Source: Nitriliruptoria bacterium
GTDB lineage: Bacteria > Actinomycetota > Nitriliruptoria > Euzebyales > Egibacteraceae
NCBI GenBank assembly: GCA_003553565.1
Contig: PWER01000098.1
Span: forward strand, 1-60,248
Reading direction: 5' to 3'
Length of the DNA stretch: 60,248 nt
Part shown: one piece after another, positions 16,701-25,552 of the stretch
Position numbering within the stretch: the first letter of the stretch is position 1
How the letters are laid out: each line of letters starts with the position of its first letter
Position numbers and translations under genes: made by a program
Notes under the pieces: generated by a model
Told to the model about the DNA's origin: nothing
Databases searched by the model: none
The model's input: only the letters and a program-made list of their open reading frames with translations

Positions 16701-19315
16701 TCGTCGCGGCGCTGGCGGTCACGCATGACGCCCTCGACGAGGCGCTGCTGGCCGCTCACGAGCTCACCCGCGACGAGCCCGAGCCCCTGCCCGGCCTGGC
16801 GGTGCTCGACCTCTACCTCACCTGGCCCGACGCGCCCGAGGACGCCGACGCACTGGCCGACGCGGTCGCGCCGAGCCTGGCGGAGCTGCCGGCCGACACG
16901 CGGCTGCGGCGGGTCACCGTCTCGGTGCTGGGCAGCGCACCGGGGCACGCCGCGCGCCACCTCACGTTCCGCCGCGACGACGGCGGCGCCTTCTCCGAGC
17001 GCACCCACCTGCGCGACATCCACCCGCTCATCGCCGGACGTCTGAACCTGTGGCGGTTCGAGCACTTCGAGCTCACGCGTCTGCCCTCCACCGAGGAGGT
17101 GTACCTGTTCCGCTGCCTCGCCCGCGAGAACCGCGACGACGAGCGGCTCGTGGCGATGGCCGAGGTGCGCGACCTCCCCCCGGTGCGCGACGACGAGGGC
17201 CGCATCACGAGCCTGCCCGAGATCGAGCGCATCTTCGCCGCCTGCATCGCGGATCTGCGCCAGGCCCGCGCCGCCTACCCGGAGCGGCGCCGCCCCGACT
17301 GGAACCGGGTGGTCCTCTACGTGCTGCCGCCGGTCGACGTGCCGGTGGCCGACCTCGACCCGGTCATCCGCAGCCTGGCGCCGATGACCGAGGACCTCGG
17401 CCTCGAGCAGGTGCTGGTCCAGGCGCAGCTGGCCGGCGCCGACGGCGAGCTGCGCGAGGTGGTCGCGCGGCTCTCGCGCCCGCCCGGGCAGCGCCTGACC
17501 CTGCGCATCACCGACCCACCGCAGGAGCCCCTCCAGCCGCTCGACGCGCTGACCCAGAAGGTGCTGCGCGCCCGGCGCCGCGGCACGCTGCACCCCGCCG
17601 AGCTCGCGCCGCTGCTGACCCGCCGCCCCGACACCGCCCCGGAGGCCGCCCCCGAGGGCTCCTTCACCGAGCTCGACCTCGACGCCGACGGCCGGCTCGC
17701 GCCGGTGGACCGCCCACCGGGTCACAACACCGCCGGCCTCGTGGTGGGCACGGTGTCCACCCCTACCGACCGTCACCCCGAGGGCATGCAGCGCGTCGCC
17801 GTCCTCAGCGACCCCACCCGTGGCCTCGGGTCGGTGGCGGAGGCCGAGTGCCGACGCATCGTCGCCGCGCTCGACCTCGCCGAGCAGCGGGGCCTGCCGG
17901 TGGAGTGGTTCGCGGTGTCCTCGGGAGCGCGCATCGCCATGGACTCGGGCACCGAGAACATGGACTGGGTGGCGGCGGTGCTGCGGCGCATCGTGACCTT
18001 CACCCAGGCCGGCGGCGAGATCAACGTCGTGGTGACCGGCATCAACGTCGGTGCGCAGCCGTACTGGAACGCCGAGGCCACGATGCTGATGCACACCCGC
18101 GGCACGCTGATCATGACCCCGGCCAGCGCGATGGTGCTGACCGGCAAGCAGGCCCTGGACTACTCCGGCGGGGTCTCGGCGGAGGACAACTTCGGCATCG
18201 GCGGCTACGACCGGGTCATGGGGCCCAACGGGCAGGCGCAGCACTGGGCACCCGACATCCACGGGGCGCTGGAGACCCTGTTCGCCCACTACGACCACGC
18301 CTACGTCGCGCCCGGCGAGCGCTTCCCGCGGCTGACGGCCACCACCGACCCCGCCGACCGCGACGTGCGCAGCTACCCCCACGCCGCCGACGATGCGGAG
18401 TTCGACCGGGTCGGCGAGATCCTCTCGCCCGAGACCAACCCGGACCGCAAGAAGCCCTTCGACATCCGCGCGGTCCTGCACGCGGTGCGCGACCAGGACC
18501 ACCAGCCGCTGGAGCGCTGGTCGGGCATGGCCGATGCCGACACCGCAGTGGCGCTCGACGCCCACCTCGGCGGCCGTCCGGTGACGCTGCTGGGCTTCGA
18601 GTCGCGCCCGCTGGCCCGTCGCGGCCTGCTGCCGGCCGACGGCCCCGACCAGTGGACCGCCGGCACCCTGTTCCCGCAGTCGTCGAAGAAGACGGCGCGG
18701 GCCATCAACGCCGCCAGCGGCGTGCGCCCGGTGGTGGTGCTGGCCAACCTGTCGGGCTTCGACGGGTCACCCGAGTCGCTGCGCGAGCTGCAGCTCGAGT
18801 ACGGCGCCGAGATCGGTCGGGCCGTGGTCAACTTCGACGGCCCGATCGTGTTCTGCGTGATCTCCCGCTACCACGGCGGGGCGTTCGTGGTGTTCTCCGG
18901 GGCGCTCAACGAGGGGTTGGAGGTCGCCGCGGTCGAGGGCTCCCACGCCTCGGTGATCGGCGGGTCGCCGGCGGCGGCGGTGGTCTTCTCCGGCGAGGTG
19001 CGAGCCCGCACCGAGCGCGACCCCCGCGTGCGCGAGCTGGAGGAGCGCCGGGCGAGCGCCGACGAGGTCGAGGCCGCCCAGGCGCGCGCCGAGCTCGACG
19101 CGCTGCGCCCGCAGGTGCGCTCGGAGAAGCTGGCCGAGGTCGCCGCCGAGTTCGACGCCGTCCACAGCGTCGAGCGCGCCCGCGAGGTCGGATCGGTCCA
19201 CCAGATCATCCCGCCGGAGCGTCTGCGCCCCTACCTCGTCGAGGCGGTCGAGCGCGGGGTGGCCCGCGCCGTCCAGCGCGAGGGCCCCGGTCCGCGGCGT
19301 GCCAGCGCCAGCTGA
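13712..19315 (+). CDS. Single-chain multidomain acetyl/acyl-CoA carboxylase
   Basis: An 1867-residue biotin enzyme that carboxylates acyl-CoA (acetyl-CoA to malonyl-CoA is likely) for fatty-acid synthesis. Domains in order: biotin carboxylase (1-445; ASGGGGRG ATP loop, EVNTRLQVEHPVTE), a linker, biotin carrier domain (about 595-670; ESMKM with biotinyl Lys629), a long helical central region (about 690-1270) and a fused carboxyltransferase (about 1280-1840). This order resembles eukaryotic ACC and the multidomain carboxylases reported in a few actinobacteria such as Saccharopolyspora. It is unlike the usual split AccA3/AccD subunits. The start appears to be TTG at 13712; no closer ATG or GTG keeps the first beta strand (IAIVNRGE). 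Substrate choice cannot be read from sequence alone. Confidence 0.9.
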   Translation: MTTPARTPQRIAIVNRGEPAVRAIHAVRELEHEDPRGRVTIALHTEAERSAMFVREADEAVRIGPGAGEPPTGADPYLDYTELERALTASGADAAWVGWGFVAEHPEFADLCERLDLTFVGPPAAVMRRLGDKIEAKRLAEQAGVPVAPWSGGPVKDPDEAREAAQRIGFPLVVKAASGGGGRGIRVVRAAEELDQALARARDEAGRAFGDPRVFLERVVTDAHHVEVQVLADDHGTVWSVGVRDCSTQRRNQKVLEESGSPALSDARLAELRRAAADLARAAAYRGAGTVEFLYRPEEDLLSFLEVNTRLQVEHPVTELVTGLDLVKLQLHLAGGGRLEGEPPEPRGHAIEARLNAEDPERGFAPAPGAIELLTLPAGPGVRVDRGVAEGDVIPAAYDSMIAKVLAWGRDRPEALARLGRALSQTTVLVRGGTTNRAFLLGLLTHPRVVEGTVDTGWLDREGAAAVNQPTSRPDVALVAAAIESFEGLAEGERARFYTTAARGRPETTTATGRDIDLRHGASNYRLTVSQTGPRRYRVDDGSDVATIDVERLRRFERRLTVGTERFRVASITHGAERLIEVDGVPHRVSQDDAGIVRTPGPGLLVSVTVEEGDEVEAGSAVAVLESMKMETALSAPFSGRVREVMAATNLQLEAGTPVVRLEPSDREEAAEDAGEATADLSLLAKATRNAQEPEPVRRARADLDALQRMILGYDLPASAATAVLDDLERTARPEDGDVPEILDAEVAILALFGDLASLSRNRRLGDEEDRAEDRAAREHLHEFLRSPEMEAERLPQAFRTKLLRALAHYGVHDLERTPALEEALYRIHLAQQRSADHLPIILGLLERRLRAGCAPPDGRGRELRRTLDRLIRATQVRHPAVGDLARRARHRCFEQPRLERDREEAHRRAREHLDALSTAPDAPDREARIEAMIATPQPLLPLLGETLDQGGDATLMLEVLTRRYYRARALHEVRPVTHRGHRAVVADVTDRRGRGLVAALAVTHDALDEALLAAHELTRDEPEPLPGLAVLDLYLTWPDAPEDADALADAVAPSLAELPADTRLRRVTVSVLGSAPGHAARHLTFRRDDGGAFSERTHLRDIHPLIAGRLNLWRFEHFELTRLPSTEEVYLFRCLARENRDDERLVAMAEVRDLPPVRDDEGRITSLPEIERIFAACIADLRQARAAYPERRRPDWNRVVLYVLPPVDVPVADLDPVIRSLAPMTEDLGLEQVLVQAQLAGADGELREVVARLSRPPGQRLTLRITDPPQEPLQPLDALTQKVLRARRRGTLHPAELAPLLTRRPDTAPEAAPEGSFTELDLDADGRLAPVDRPPGHNTAGLVVGTVSTPTDRHPEGMQRVAVLSDPTRGLGSVAEAECRRIVAALDLAEQRGLPVEWFAVSSGARIAMDSGTENMDWVAAVLRRIVTFTQAGGEINVVVTGINVGAQPYWNAEATMLMHTRGTLIMTPASAMVLTGKQALDYSGGVSAEDNFGIGGYDRVMGPNGQAQHWAPDIHGALETLFAHYDHAYVAPGERFPRLTATTDPADRDVRSYPHAADDAEFDRVGEILSPETNPDRKKPFDIRAVLHAVRDQDHQPLERWSGMADADTAVALDAHLGGRPVTLLGFESRPLARRGLLPADGPDQWTAGTLFPQSSKKTARAINAASGVRPVVVLANLSGFDGSPESLRELQLEYGAEIGRAVVNFDGPIVFCVISRYHGGAFVVFSGALNEGLEVAAVEGSHASVIGGSPAAAVVFSGEVRARTERDPRVRELEERRASADEVEAAQARAELDALRPQVRSEKLAEVAAEFDAVHSVERAREVGSVHQIIPPERLRPYLVEAVERGVARAVQREGPGPRRASAS

Positions 19316-20468
19316 TCAGCGTGGCCACCGCGAACAGCCCGGTGACGAAGGCCCAGCCGGCGTCGTAGCTGCCGGTGAGGTCCACCAGCCAGCCGAACGC
19401 CAGCGGCGCCACCACGAAGCCCGAATAGAACGCCGTCTGGTAGACCCCCGAGGCCCAGCCGGTCTTCTCGCCGCGGACCTCGCGCACGATCCCCAGCATC
19501 GCGACGGTGTTCCAGGCCACCGCGCTCGCCCCGTAGGCCACCACGCCGACCCACAGCAGCGCTCGCGGGCCGACGGTGGCCGACCAGATGATGGCCTGGG
19601 AGACCACCGCGGCGGCTGCCAGCGCCACCAGCGGTGCGGTGACGGTGCGCAGCGACTCGGCGATGCGGCCCCACAGCACGCGCGAGACGACCCCGACCAA
19701 CCCGATCACCGCGGCCGCGAGGCCCGCGACGTCCTCGGGATAGCCCAGGGCCTCGACGCTGTAGAGGACCACGAACGCGCCGACGGCGGCCAGCGCGCCG
19801 CCCATCAGCAGCGCGTAGGCGGCGAGCCAGCGCCCGAACCGACGCTCGGCCGGGGTCGGTGCGACAGCGGAGCGCTGGCTGCGCTGCACGCTCGTGATCG
19901 GATCGGGCGGCACGACCGCCACGGTGGCCGCGATGCCTGCCAGCAGCGCGATGGCTGCCACGACCAGGGCGCCGCGCCAGCCCAGCGCCAGCGCCAGGCT
20001 CGGCAGCGCGAGGCCTGCCAGCAGCGAGCCCATCTGCACGCCCGACTGCTTCACGCCCATCACGACCCCGCGCTGGCCGGACGCGAGGTGGTCGGCGATC
20101 AGCGCGTTGGTCACCGGGTTGGTGGTCGCAGTGGCCAGGCCGCCGACTGCCACCGCGGTGACCAGCACCGGGTACGAGGGCGAGGCCGACACGCCGAGCA
20201 CCCCGAGGCCGGCGACCGCGAACAGCCCCAGCAGCAGCCGTCGCCCGCCGAGGCGGTCGACCAGCGGACCGGCGATCGGCGAGCCCAGCGCGCCGACGCC
20301 GAACAGCACGCTGGTCAGCAGGCCGATCTGGGTGCGGGACAGCGCGAGGTCGGCGGCGAGGAACGGGGCGAGCACACCGATCGCGAACTGCAGGAAGGTC
20401 GCCGCGGTGGTGGCCCACAGCAGCGTCGCCGCGAAGCCGGCGCGCCAGCCGCGGCCGGGTGGCCGCAT
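19206..20468 (-). CDS. Major facilitator superfamily transporter
   Basis: A 420-residue membrane carrier with about 12 helices. The loop motif between helices 2 and 3 (GPLVDRLGGRR) fits MFS, and the second half has a similar region (RVLWGRIAESLR). Substrate is unknown. Its ATG overlaps the dapB stop as TGATG, so translation is probably coupled. The last 110 nt run antisense into the end of the carboxylase gene, and the C-terminal tail (from about residue 385) is Arg/Pro/Gly-rich and unlike an MFS domain. Confidence 0.88.
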   Translation of the reverse strand: MRPPGRGWRAGFAATLLWATTAATFLQFAIGVLAPFLAADLALSRTQIGLLTSVLFGVGALGSPIAGPLVDRLGGRRLLLGLFAVAGLGVLGVSASPSYPVLVTAVAVGGLATATTNPVTNALIADHLASGQRGVVMGVKQSGVQMGSLLAGLALPSLALALGWRGALVVAAIALLAGIAATVAVVPPDPITSVQRSQRSAVAPTPAERRFGRWLAAYALLMGGALAAVGAFVVLYSVEALGYPEDVAGLAAAVIGLVGVVSRVLWGRIAESLRTVTAPLVALAAAAVVSQAIIWSATVGPRALLWVGVVAYGASAVAWNTVAMLGIVREVRGEKTGWASGVYQTAFYSGFVVAPLAFGWLVDLTGSYDAGWAFVTGLFAVATLISWRWHAADRGPRAGRRGPPRARPPRRGRGADAPAG

Positions 20469-21184
20469 CACGCGAGGAGCGCCTCCAGGCCCACGGTGAG
20501 CCCCTCGCGGCTGGGGATGCGCCGCACGGCCAGCAGCACCCCTGGCATGAAGGCCGAGCGGTCGAGGGTGTCGTGACGCACCGTCAGCGTCTGCCCGGTG
20601 GTGCCGAACACCACCTCCTGGTGGGCCAGCATCCCGGGCAGGCGCACGCTGTGGATGGGCACGCCCTCGACCACGCGTCCGCGTGCGGGCTCCTCGGCGG
20701 GGCCGGGCACCTCGGGCGCGTCGGGGCGCTGCTCGGCGATGAGGGCTGCGGTGCGCGCGGCGGTGCCGCTGGGCGCATCCACCTTGGCGGGATGGTGCAG
20801 CTCGGTGATCTCCACATCGGGCAGGTGGCGTGCCAGGTCCGCGGCGGTGCGCATGAGCAGCACCGCGCCCAGCGAGAAGTTCGGCGCCACCAGGCAGCTG
20901 GCGGGCCCGGTGCGCGCCTCGAGCTCGGCGAGGTCCTCGTCGGTGAGGCCGGTGGCGCCCACCACGACGTGGACGCCGTGCTCCAGCAACCACGCGGTGT
21001 TGCCCTTGACGGTCGCCGGCGTGGTGAACTCCACGGCCACGTCGGCGCCGGCGTCGAGCACGGCCTCCAGCGAGTCGGTGGCCTCCACCCGGGCGACGAG
21101 CTCGAGATCGTCGGCCTCCTCGATCGCGCGGCACGTGACCGTGCCCATGCGACCGTCCGCGCCCAGCACCGCTACTCGCAGCAC
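20468..21184 (-). CDS. dapB: 4-hydroxy-tetrahydrodipicolinate reductase
   Basis: NAD(P)H-dependent reductase after DapA in lysine/diaminopimelate synthesis. It has a Rossmann N-terminus (VAVLGADGRMG), a central VEFTTP segment, and the signature ELHHPAKVDAPSGTA holding the catalytic His and Lys. I chose GTG at 21184, which follows AGGAGG by four bases and avoids overlap with the M16 gene, over the ATG at 21208. Length is 238 residues, close to the actinobacterial norm. Confidence 0.93.
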   Translation of the reverse strand: MLRVAVLGADGRMGTVTCRAIEEADDLELVARVEATDSLEAVLDAGADVAVEFTTPATVKGNTAWLLEHGVHVVVGATGLTDEDLAELEARTGPASCLVAPNFSLGAVLLMRTAADLARHLPDVEITELHHPAKVDAPSGTAARTAALIAEQRPDAPEVPGPAEEPARGRVVEGVPIHSVRLPGMLAHQEVVFGTTGQTLTVRHDTLDRSAFMPGVLLAVRRIPSREGLTVGLEALLA

Positions 21185-21195
21185 AGCTCCTCCTG

Positions 21196-22527
21196 TCAGG
21201 CCGCGCACCAGCGGGCCAGCTCGTCTGCCGCGTCCTCCTCGACCGGGCCGACGACCGCCAAGGTGTAGGGGCCGCCGAGCACCGCGTCAGCGGCCGCAGC
21301 GATCGCGTCCTCATCGACGGCGTCGATCAGGCCGAGGATCTCGTCCAGGGTCCGGTAGGGCTGCCCGCCGAGCAGCGCTCGGCCCAGGCGCGCCATGCGG
21401 CTGCCGGTGTCCTCCAGCCCCATGACCACCCCGCCGGCGAGGCTCGCCTTGGCGCGCGCCAGCTCGTCAGGGGTCAGCCCGTCGCGCCGCAGCGCGTCGA
21501 GCTCGCCGCGCAGCGCCGACAGCAGCTCGTCGAGGCGTCCAGGGGAGGTGGCGGCGTACACGTCGAAGATGCCCACGTCGCGATGCTGCTGCTGCTCGCT
21601 TGCCACGGCGTAGGCAAGCCCGCGGCGCTCGCGGACCTCCTGGAACAGCCGGCTGGCCATGCTGCCGCCGAGGGCGACGTCGACCACCGCAGCGGCCCAG
21701 CGACGCTCGTCGTGGCGGGGCAGCCCCGGGCCGCCCAGCACCACGTGGGCCTGCTCGATCGGCTTGGGCTGCACCACCACGCGCCGATCGCCGACGCGGT
21801 CCGGGGCGCGGCGCGGGTGGGGGTGGCCGGCGACCGGCTGGGGCTCCACGCCCTCCAGGGCGCGGGCGACCGCCTCGACGATGCGGTCGTGCTCGAGGTT
21901 GCCGGCGGCGGACACGACCACGTTGCCGGGGACGTACTGGCGGTGGTACCAGTCGGCGATCGCCTCGTTCGAGACGGCCTCGACCGTCTCGAACGAGCCG
22001 AGCACCTCCCGACCCAGCGGATGCCCGTCGAAGTGGGCGGCGCACCACAGCGAGTGGCACAGCTCGTCGGGGGTGTCCTCGTGCAGCCGCAGCTCCTCGA
22101 GCACCACCTGCCGCTCCGCCTCGACGTCGTCGGGAGCGCAGCGGGCGTTGCGGATCATGTCGCCGAGCACCGCGATCGCGTCCTCGACGTGCCGGTCGAG
22201 CACGCGCGCCAGGAAGCAGGTGTGCTCCTTGGTGGTGAAGGCGTTGCTGTCCCCGCCGATGGCGTCGAACGCCTCGGCGATGTCGCGGGCGCTGCGGTGC
22301 GCGGTCCCCTTGAACAGCAGGTGCTCCAGGAAGTGGGTCGCGCCGGCGAGCGCGGGATCCTCGTCCCGCGAGCCGACGTCGACCCACCAGCCCACCGACA
22401 CCGAGCGCACGTGGGGCATGTGCTCGGTGGCCACGCGAGTGCCGCAGGGCAGCGTGGTGACGTGCACGCCCTCGGCGAGGGTGCGCGTCTCACCGACTGC
22501 CTGCGGCACGGGCGCCGGGTCGCTCAC
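21196..22527 (-). CDS. M16 family zinc peptidase (PepR-type)
   Basis: A 443-residue insulinase/processing-peptidase-family protein. The inverted zinc motif HFLEH is at residues 65-69, and the third ligand is probably the Glu in VVLEELRLHED near residue 145. A second, inactive M16 half follows from about 230. It overlaps the end of pnp by 4 nt (ATGA). The pnp-M16 pairing is the same as in mycobacteria, where the gene is annotated pepR. Its cellular substrate is not established. Confidence 0.92.
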   Translation of the reverse strand: MSDPAPVPQAVGETRTLAEGVHVTTLPCGTRVATEHMPHVRSVSVGWWVDVGSRDEDPALAGATHFLEHLLFKGTAHRSARDIAEAFDAIGGDSNAFTTKEHTCFLARVLDRHVEDAIAVLGDMIRNARCAPDDVEAERQVVLEELRLHEDTPDELCHSLWCAAHFDGHPLGREVLGSFETVEAVSNEAIADWYHRQYVPGNVVVSAAGNLEHDRIVEAVARALEGVEPQPVAGHPHPRRAPDRVGDRRVVVQPKPIEQAHVVLGGPGLPRHDERRWAAAVVDVALGGSMASRLFQEVRERRGLAYAVASEQQQHRDVGIFDVYAATSPGRLDELLSALRGELDALRRDGLTPDELARAKASLAGGVVMGLEDTGSRMARLGRALLGGQPYRTLDEILGLIDAVDEDAIAAAADAVLGGPYTLAVVGPVEEDAADELARWCAA

Positions 22528-24977
22528 GAGCGCCGCCGACGACGGCGACCGCCGCCTCCCTCGTCGTCGCCGCCCTCACGGCGCCGGGACCGCTGCTCGC
22601 CGCCCTCGTCACCGCCGCGACGGCGCGAACGGGTGCGGCTGCGGCCTCCGCCGTCGCCGGCGTCCTCGCCCTCACCACCGGAGGCCTGCGCCTCCTGCGC
22701 CTCGGGCTCGGGGCCGGTGGAGGCCACCACGGCCGGCTCGGGCTCGGACTCGGGGCCGCCGCCCGCAGCCTTCTCGGGCTCGGCGAGGACCAGCGAGAAC
22801 TTGCCGTCGCCGCGGACCTCGGCGACCTCGACCCACAGCTTGTCGCCGACGCTGACGGCCTCGTCGGCGTGGGACAAGCGCTGGCCACCCGGCTTGGGCA
22901 GCTTCGAGATGTGCAGCAGCCCGTCCGAGCCGGGGGTGAGCGAGACGAACGAGCCGAAGTCCGCGTTCTTGACCACGGTGCCGTAGTAGCGCTCGCCCTC
23001 CTGGGGCACCACGGGGTTGGCGATGGCGCGCACCCGGTCGAGCGCGGCCTGGGCGGCGATGCCGTCGGCGGAGTAGATCTGGACCACGCCGCGGCCCTCG
23101 ACGTCCTCCACCGAGATGTCGGCGCCGGTCTCGTCCTGGATCTCGTTGATGATCTTGCCCTTGGGGCCGATCACCTCGCCGACCTTCTCCAGCGGGATGT
23201 ACTCGGTCAGCACGCGCGGCGCGTTGGGGTTCATCTCGGGGCGCGGCTCGGCGATCGCCTCGGCCATCACGTCGAGCACCTCGAGGCGGGCGTCGCGCGC
23301 CTGGGCGAGCGCCCCCCGCAGGATGTCAGCGGAGATGCCGGCGAGCTTGGTGTCGAGCTGCAGCGCGGTGACGAACTCGCGCGTGCCGGCCACCTTGAAG
23401 TCCATGTCGCCGAAGGCGTCCTCGGCGCCGAGGATGTCGGTGAGGGTCTGCAGCTTGCCGTCCTGGCTCACCAGGCCCATGGCGATCCCAGCCACCGGGG
23501 CGTAGATCGGCACGCCGGCGTCCATCAGCGACAACGTGGAGGCGCACACGCTGGCCATCGACGTGGAGCCGTTGGAGCTCATGACCTCGCTGACCAGGCG
23601 TAGCGCGTAGGGGAAGTCCTCCTTGGGGGGGACCACCGCGGCCACCGCGCGCTCGGCGAGGGCGCCGTGGCCGATCTCGCGGCGCTTGGGGCCGCGCATG
23701 AAGCCGGCCTCGCCGGTCGAGAACGGCGGGAAGTTGTAGTGGTGGATGTAGCGCTTCTCGGTGTGGGGGTCCACGGTGTCCAGCCGCTGCGCCTCGCGCG
23801 TCATGCCGAGGGTGAGGATGTTGAGCACCTGCGTCTCGCCTCGGCTGAACAGCCCGGTGCCGTGCATCCGCGGGACGACGCCGACCTCGGCCGACAGCGG
23901 TCGGATGTCGCGCGGGCCGCGCCCGTCGATGCGCACGCCCTCGTGGACGATGCGCTTGCGCACCGTGGTCTTCTCCAGCGACTTGAAGGCGTTCTTGGCC
24001 TGGCCCTCGAGCTGGTCGTCGGTGACCTCGACGGCGCTGGCCTCCTCGTCGTCAAACACCGCGTCGATCGCGGCGTCGCGCAGCGCGTCGATCTTGGACT
24101 CGCGCGCGGCCTTGTCGAGCTGGTCGTCCCCGACGATGGCGGCGAGCTCGTCGGCGGCGCGGCGCTCCACGGCGGCGTAGACGCGCTCGTCGTAGTCGGG
24201 ATAGATCGGGAAGGACTTCTCCGAGGTCACCCCGACCTGGTCGACGAGCTCGCGCTGGGCGTCGCAGAGCTGGCGCAGCAGCGGCTTGGCCTCGTCGAGG
24301 GCGTCGGCGAGGACCTCCTCGGTGGGCGTCACGCCGCCGGTGTCGGCTGCCACCACGGCGTTCTCGGTGGCCTCGGCCTCCACCATGAGCACGTCGATCT
24401 CACCGGTGTCGTCGTTGAGGCGACCGGCGACGACGAGGTCGAACACCGCGTCGGAGGCGAGGTAGGAGAACGTCGGGAACGGCGTCCAGCGCCCGTCGCG
24501 GTCCATGGCCATGCGCAGCCCGGCGACCGGCCCGTCGAAGGGCAGGCCCGACAGCATCGTGGCCAGCGAGGCGCCGTTGATCGCAGCGACGTCGGGCGCG
24601 TTCTCCTGATCGGCCGACAGCGTCATGACCACGACCTGCACCTCGTTGCGCAGGCGCTCGTCGAACGTCGGGCGCAGCGGGCGGTCCACCAGGCGGCAGG
24701 TGAGGATCGCGTTCTCGCTGGGACGGCCCTCGCGCTTGAAGAAGCTGCCGGGGATGCGCCCGGCGGCGTACATCTTCTCCTCGTAGTCCACCGTCAGCGG
24801 GAAGAAGTCGAGGTGCTCCTTCGGCTTGCTCGAGGCGGTGGTGGTGACGTTGAGCACCGTCTCGCCGATGCGGACCACGGCGGCTCCATCGGCGAGGCCG
24901 GCGAGCTTGCCGGTCTCGAAGGTGATGTCGGTGTCGCCGACGCGGGTGTGTGTCTCGTGCGTGCCGAGCGTGCCCAT
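22524..24977 (-). CDS. pnp: Polynucleotide phosphorylase / guanosine pentaphosphate synthetase
   Basis: Phosphorolytic 3'-5' exoribonuclease; in actinobacteria the family is also annotated as guanosine pentaphosphate synthetase (GpsI). The 817 residues contain two RNase PH cores, with the catalytic motif GDMDFKVAGT near 526 in the second. A KH domain has its GPKG loop near 604, and an S1 domain spans about 656-726. A basic/Gly/Glu-rich tail of about 90 residues is extra to the core and may bind RNA. The ATG has AAGGAGG upstream at a long 11-nt spacing. The 302-bp leader contains a long hairpin that probably controls expression. Confidence 0.96.
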   Translation of the reverse strand: MGTLGTHETHTRVGDTDITFETGKLAGLADGAAVVRIGETVLNVTTTASSKPKEHLDFFPLTVDYEEKMYAAGRIPGSFFKREGRPSENAILTCRLVDRPLRPTFDERLRNEVQVVVMTLSADQENAPDVAAINGASLATMLSGLPFDGPVAGLRMAMDRDGRWTPFPTFSYLASDAVFDLVVAGRLNDDTGEIDVLMVEAEATENAVVAADTGGVTPTEEVLADALDEAKPLLRQLCDAQRELVDQVGVTSEKSFPIYPDYDERVYAAVERRAADELAAIVGDDQLDKAARESKIDALRDAAIDAVFDDEEASAVEVTDDQLEGQAKNAFKSLEKTTVRKRIVHEGVRIDGRGPRDIRPLSAEVGVVPRMHGTGLFSRGETQVLNILTLGMTREAQRLDTVDPHTEKRYIHHYNFPPFSTGEAGFMRGPKRREIGHGALAERAVAAVVPPKEDFPYALRLVSEVMSSNGSTSMASVCASTLSLMDAGVPIYAPVAGIAMGLVSQDGKLQTLTDILGAEDAFGDMDFKVAGTREFVTALQLDTKLAGISADILRGALAQARDARLEVLDVMAEAIAEPRPEMNPNAPRVLTEYIPLEKVGEVIGPKGKIINEIQDETGADISVEDVEGRGVVQIYSADGIAAQAALDRVRAIANPVVPQEGERYYGTVVKNADFGSFVSLTPGSDGLLHISKLPKPGGQRLSHADEAVSVGDKLWVEVAEVRGDGKFSLVLAEPEKAAGGGPESEPEPAVVASTGPEPEAQEAQASGGEGEDAGDGGGRSRTRSRRRGGDEGGEQRSRRREGGDDEGGGGRRRRRRS

Positions 24978-25081
24978 GGGTGCGCTCGCCTCCTTCTGGT
25001 CGGGGTCAGCCGGGTGCCGGCCGCGCGGGGCAGCCGGTCTCGCCGGTGACCGGGACGAGGCGGCGACGCCGGGACGGCAGC

Positions 25082-25167
25082 CAGTTCCCAGTGGTCGCGG
25101 CTGCGCGCGGCGGTGCGCAGCGCCCGCCGGGGCCGCACCGGGGTGCAGCCGCGGCCACTGACAACTG
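25082..25167 (-). promoter_or_regulatory. Long hairpin in the pnp leader
   Basis: A 16-bp stem (25089-25104 with 25145-25160, one mismatch) is extended outward by CAGTT/AACTG (25082-25086 with 25163-25167) and inward by a 7-bp stem CGGTGCG/CGCACCG (25111-25117 with 25134-25140). It lies between rpsO and pnp. In E. coli and Streptomyces this gap holds an RNase III-cleaved hairpin through which PNPase limits its own synthesis. The structure is seen; the role is inferred. Confidence 0.7.
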
Positions 25168-25250
25168 ACGGTCCATCGACGTCGGCTCCTCGCAGGCCAC
25201 CGGGGTGTGCGGTCGGGCTCTCGCGTGCGGGTGGGCCCCGAACGTGACGA

Positions 25251-25272
25251 CGCCGAGCCCCAGGGCTCGGCG
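25251..25272 (-). terminator. Hairpin just after rpsO
   Basis: Perfect 10-bp inverted repeat (CGCCGAGCCC CA GGGCTCGGCG) starting 7 nt past the rpsO stop. It has no long T-run, so it is probably a partial terminator or a 3'-end stability stem between rpsO and pnp. Confidence 0.6.
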
Positions 25273-25279
25273 TGGTCAG

Positions 25280-25552
25280 TCAGCGGCGGATGCCCAGGCG
25301 ACCGATGAGGTCGCGGTAGCGCCCGACATCGGTGCGCTGGAGATAGTCCAGCAGGCGTCGGCGCTGCCCGACGAGCATGAGCAGCCCACGTCGCGAGTGG
25401 TGGTCCTTCTTGTGGGTCTTGAGGTGCTCGGTGAGGTGCTCGATGCGCTTGGTCAGCAGCGCGATCTGGACCTCCGGCGAGCCGGTGTCACCGGGCTCGC
25501 GCTGGAACTCCTCGATGATCTGCTGCTTGTTCTCCAGCACGGCTTTGGCCAC
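25280..25552 (-). CDS. rpsO: 30S ribosomal protein S15
   Basis: Primary 16S rRNA-binding protein of the small subunit platform. At 90 residues it is the standard length, with the family core [17 protein letters not shown] and [20 protein letters not shown]. The start is GTG at 25552 with AAGGAG a few bases upstream; a longer frame runs on upstream without S15 similarity. It is followed by pnp, a conserved pairing. Confidence 0.96.
   Translation of the reverse strand: MAKAVLENKQQIIEEFQREPGDTGSPEVQIALLTKRIEHLTEHLKTHKKDHHSRRGLLMLVGQRRRLLDYLQRTDVGRYRDLIGRLGIRR

Noticed and set aside
13562-18565. Long minus-strand extension upstream of the thyX-like gene
   Set aside because: It lies wholly antisense to the carboxylase gene and is low complexity. 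The ThyX similarity begins only at the ATG at 13561.
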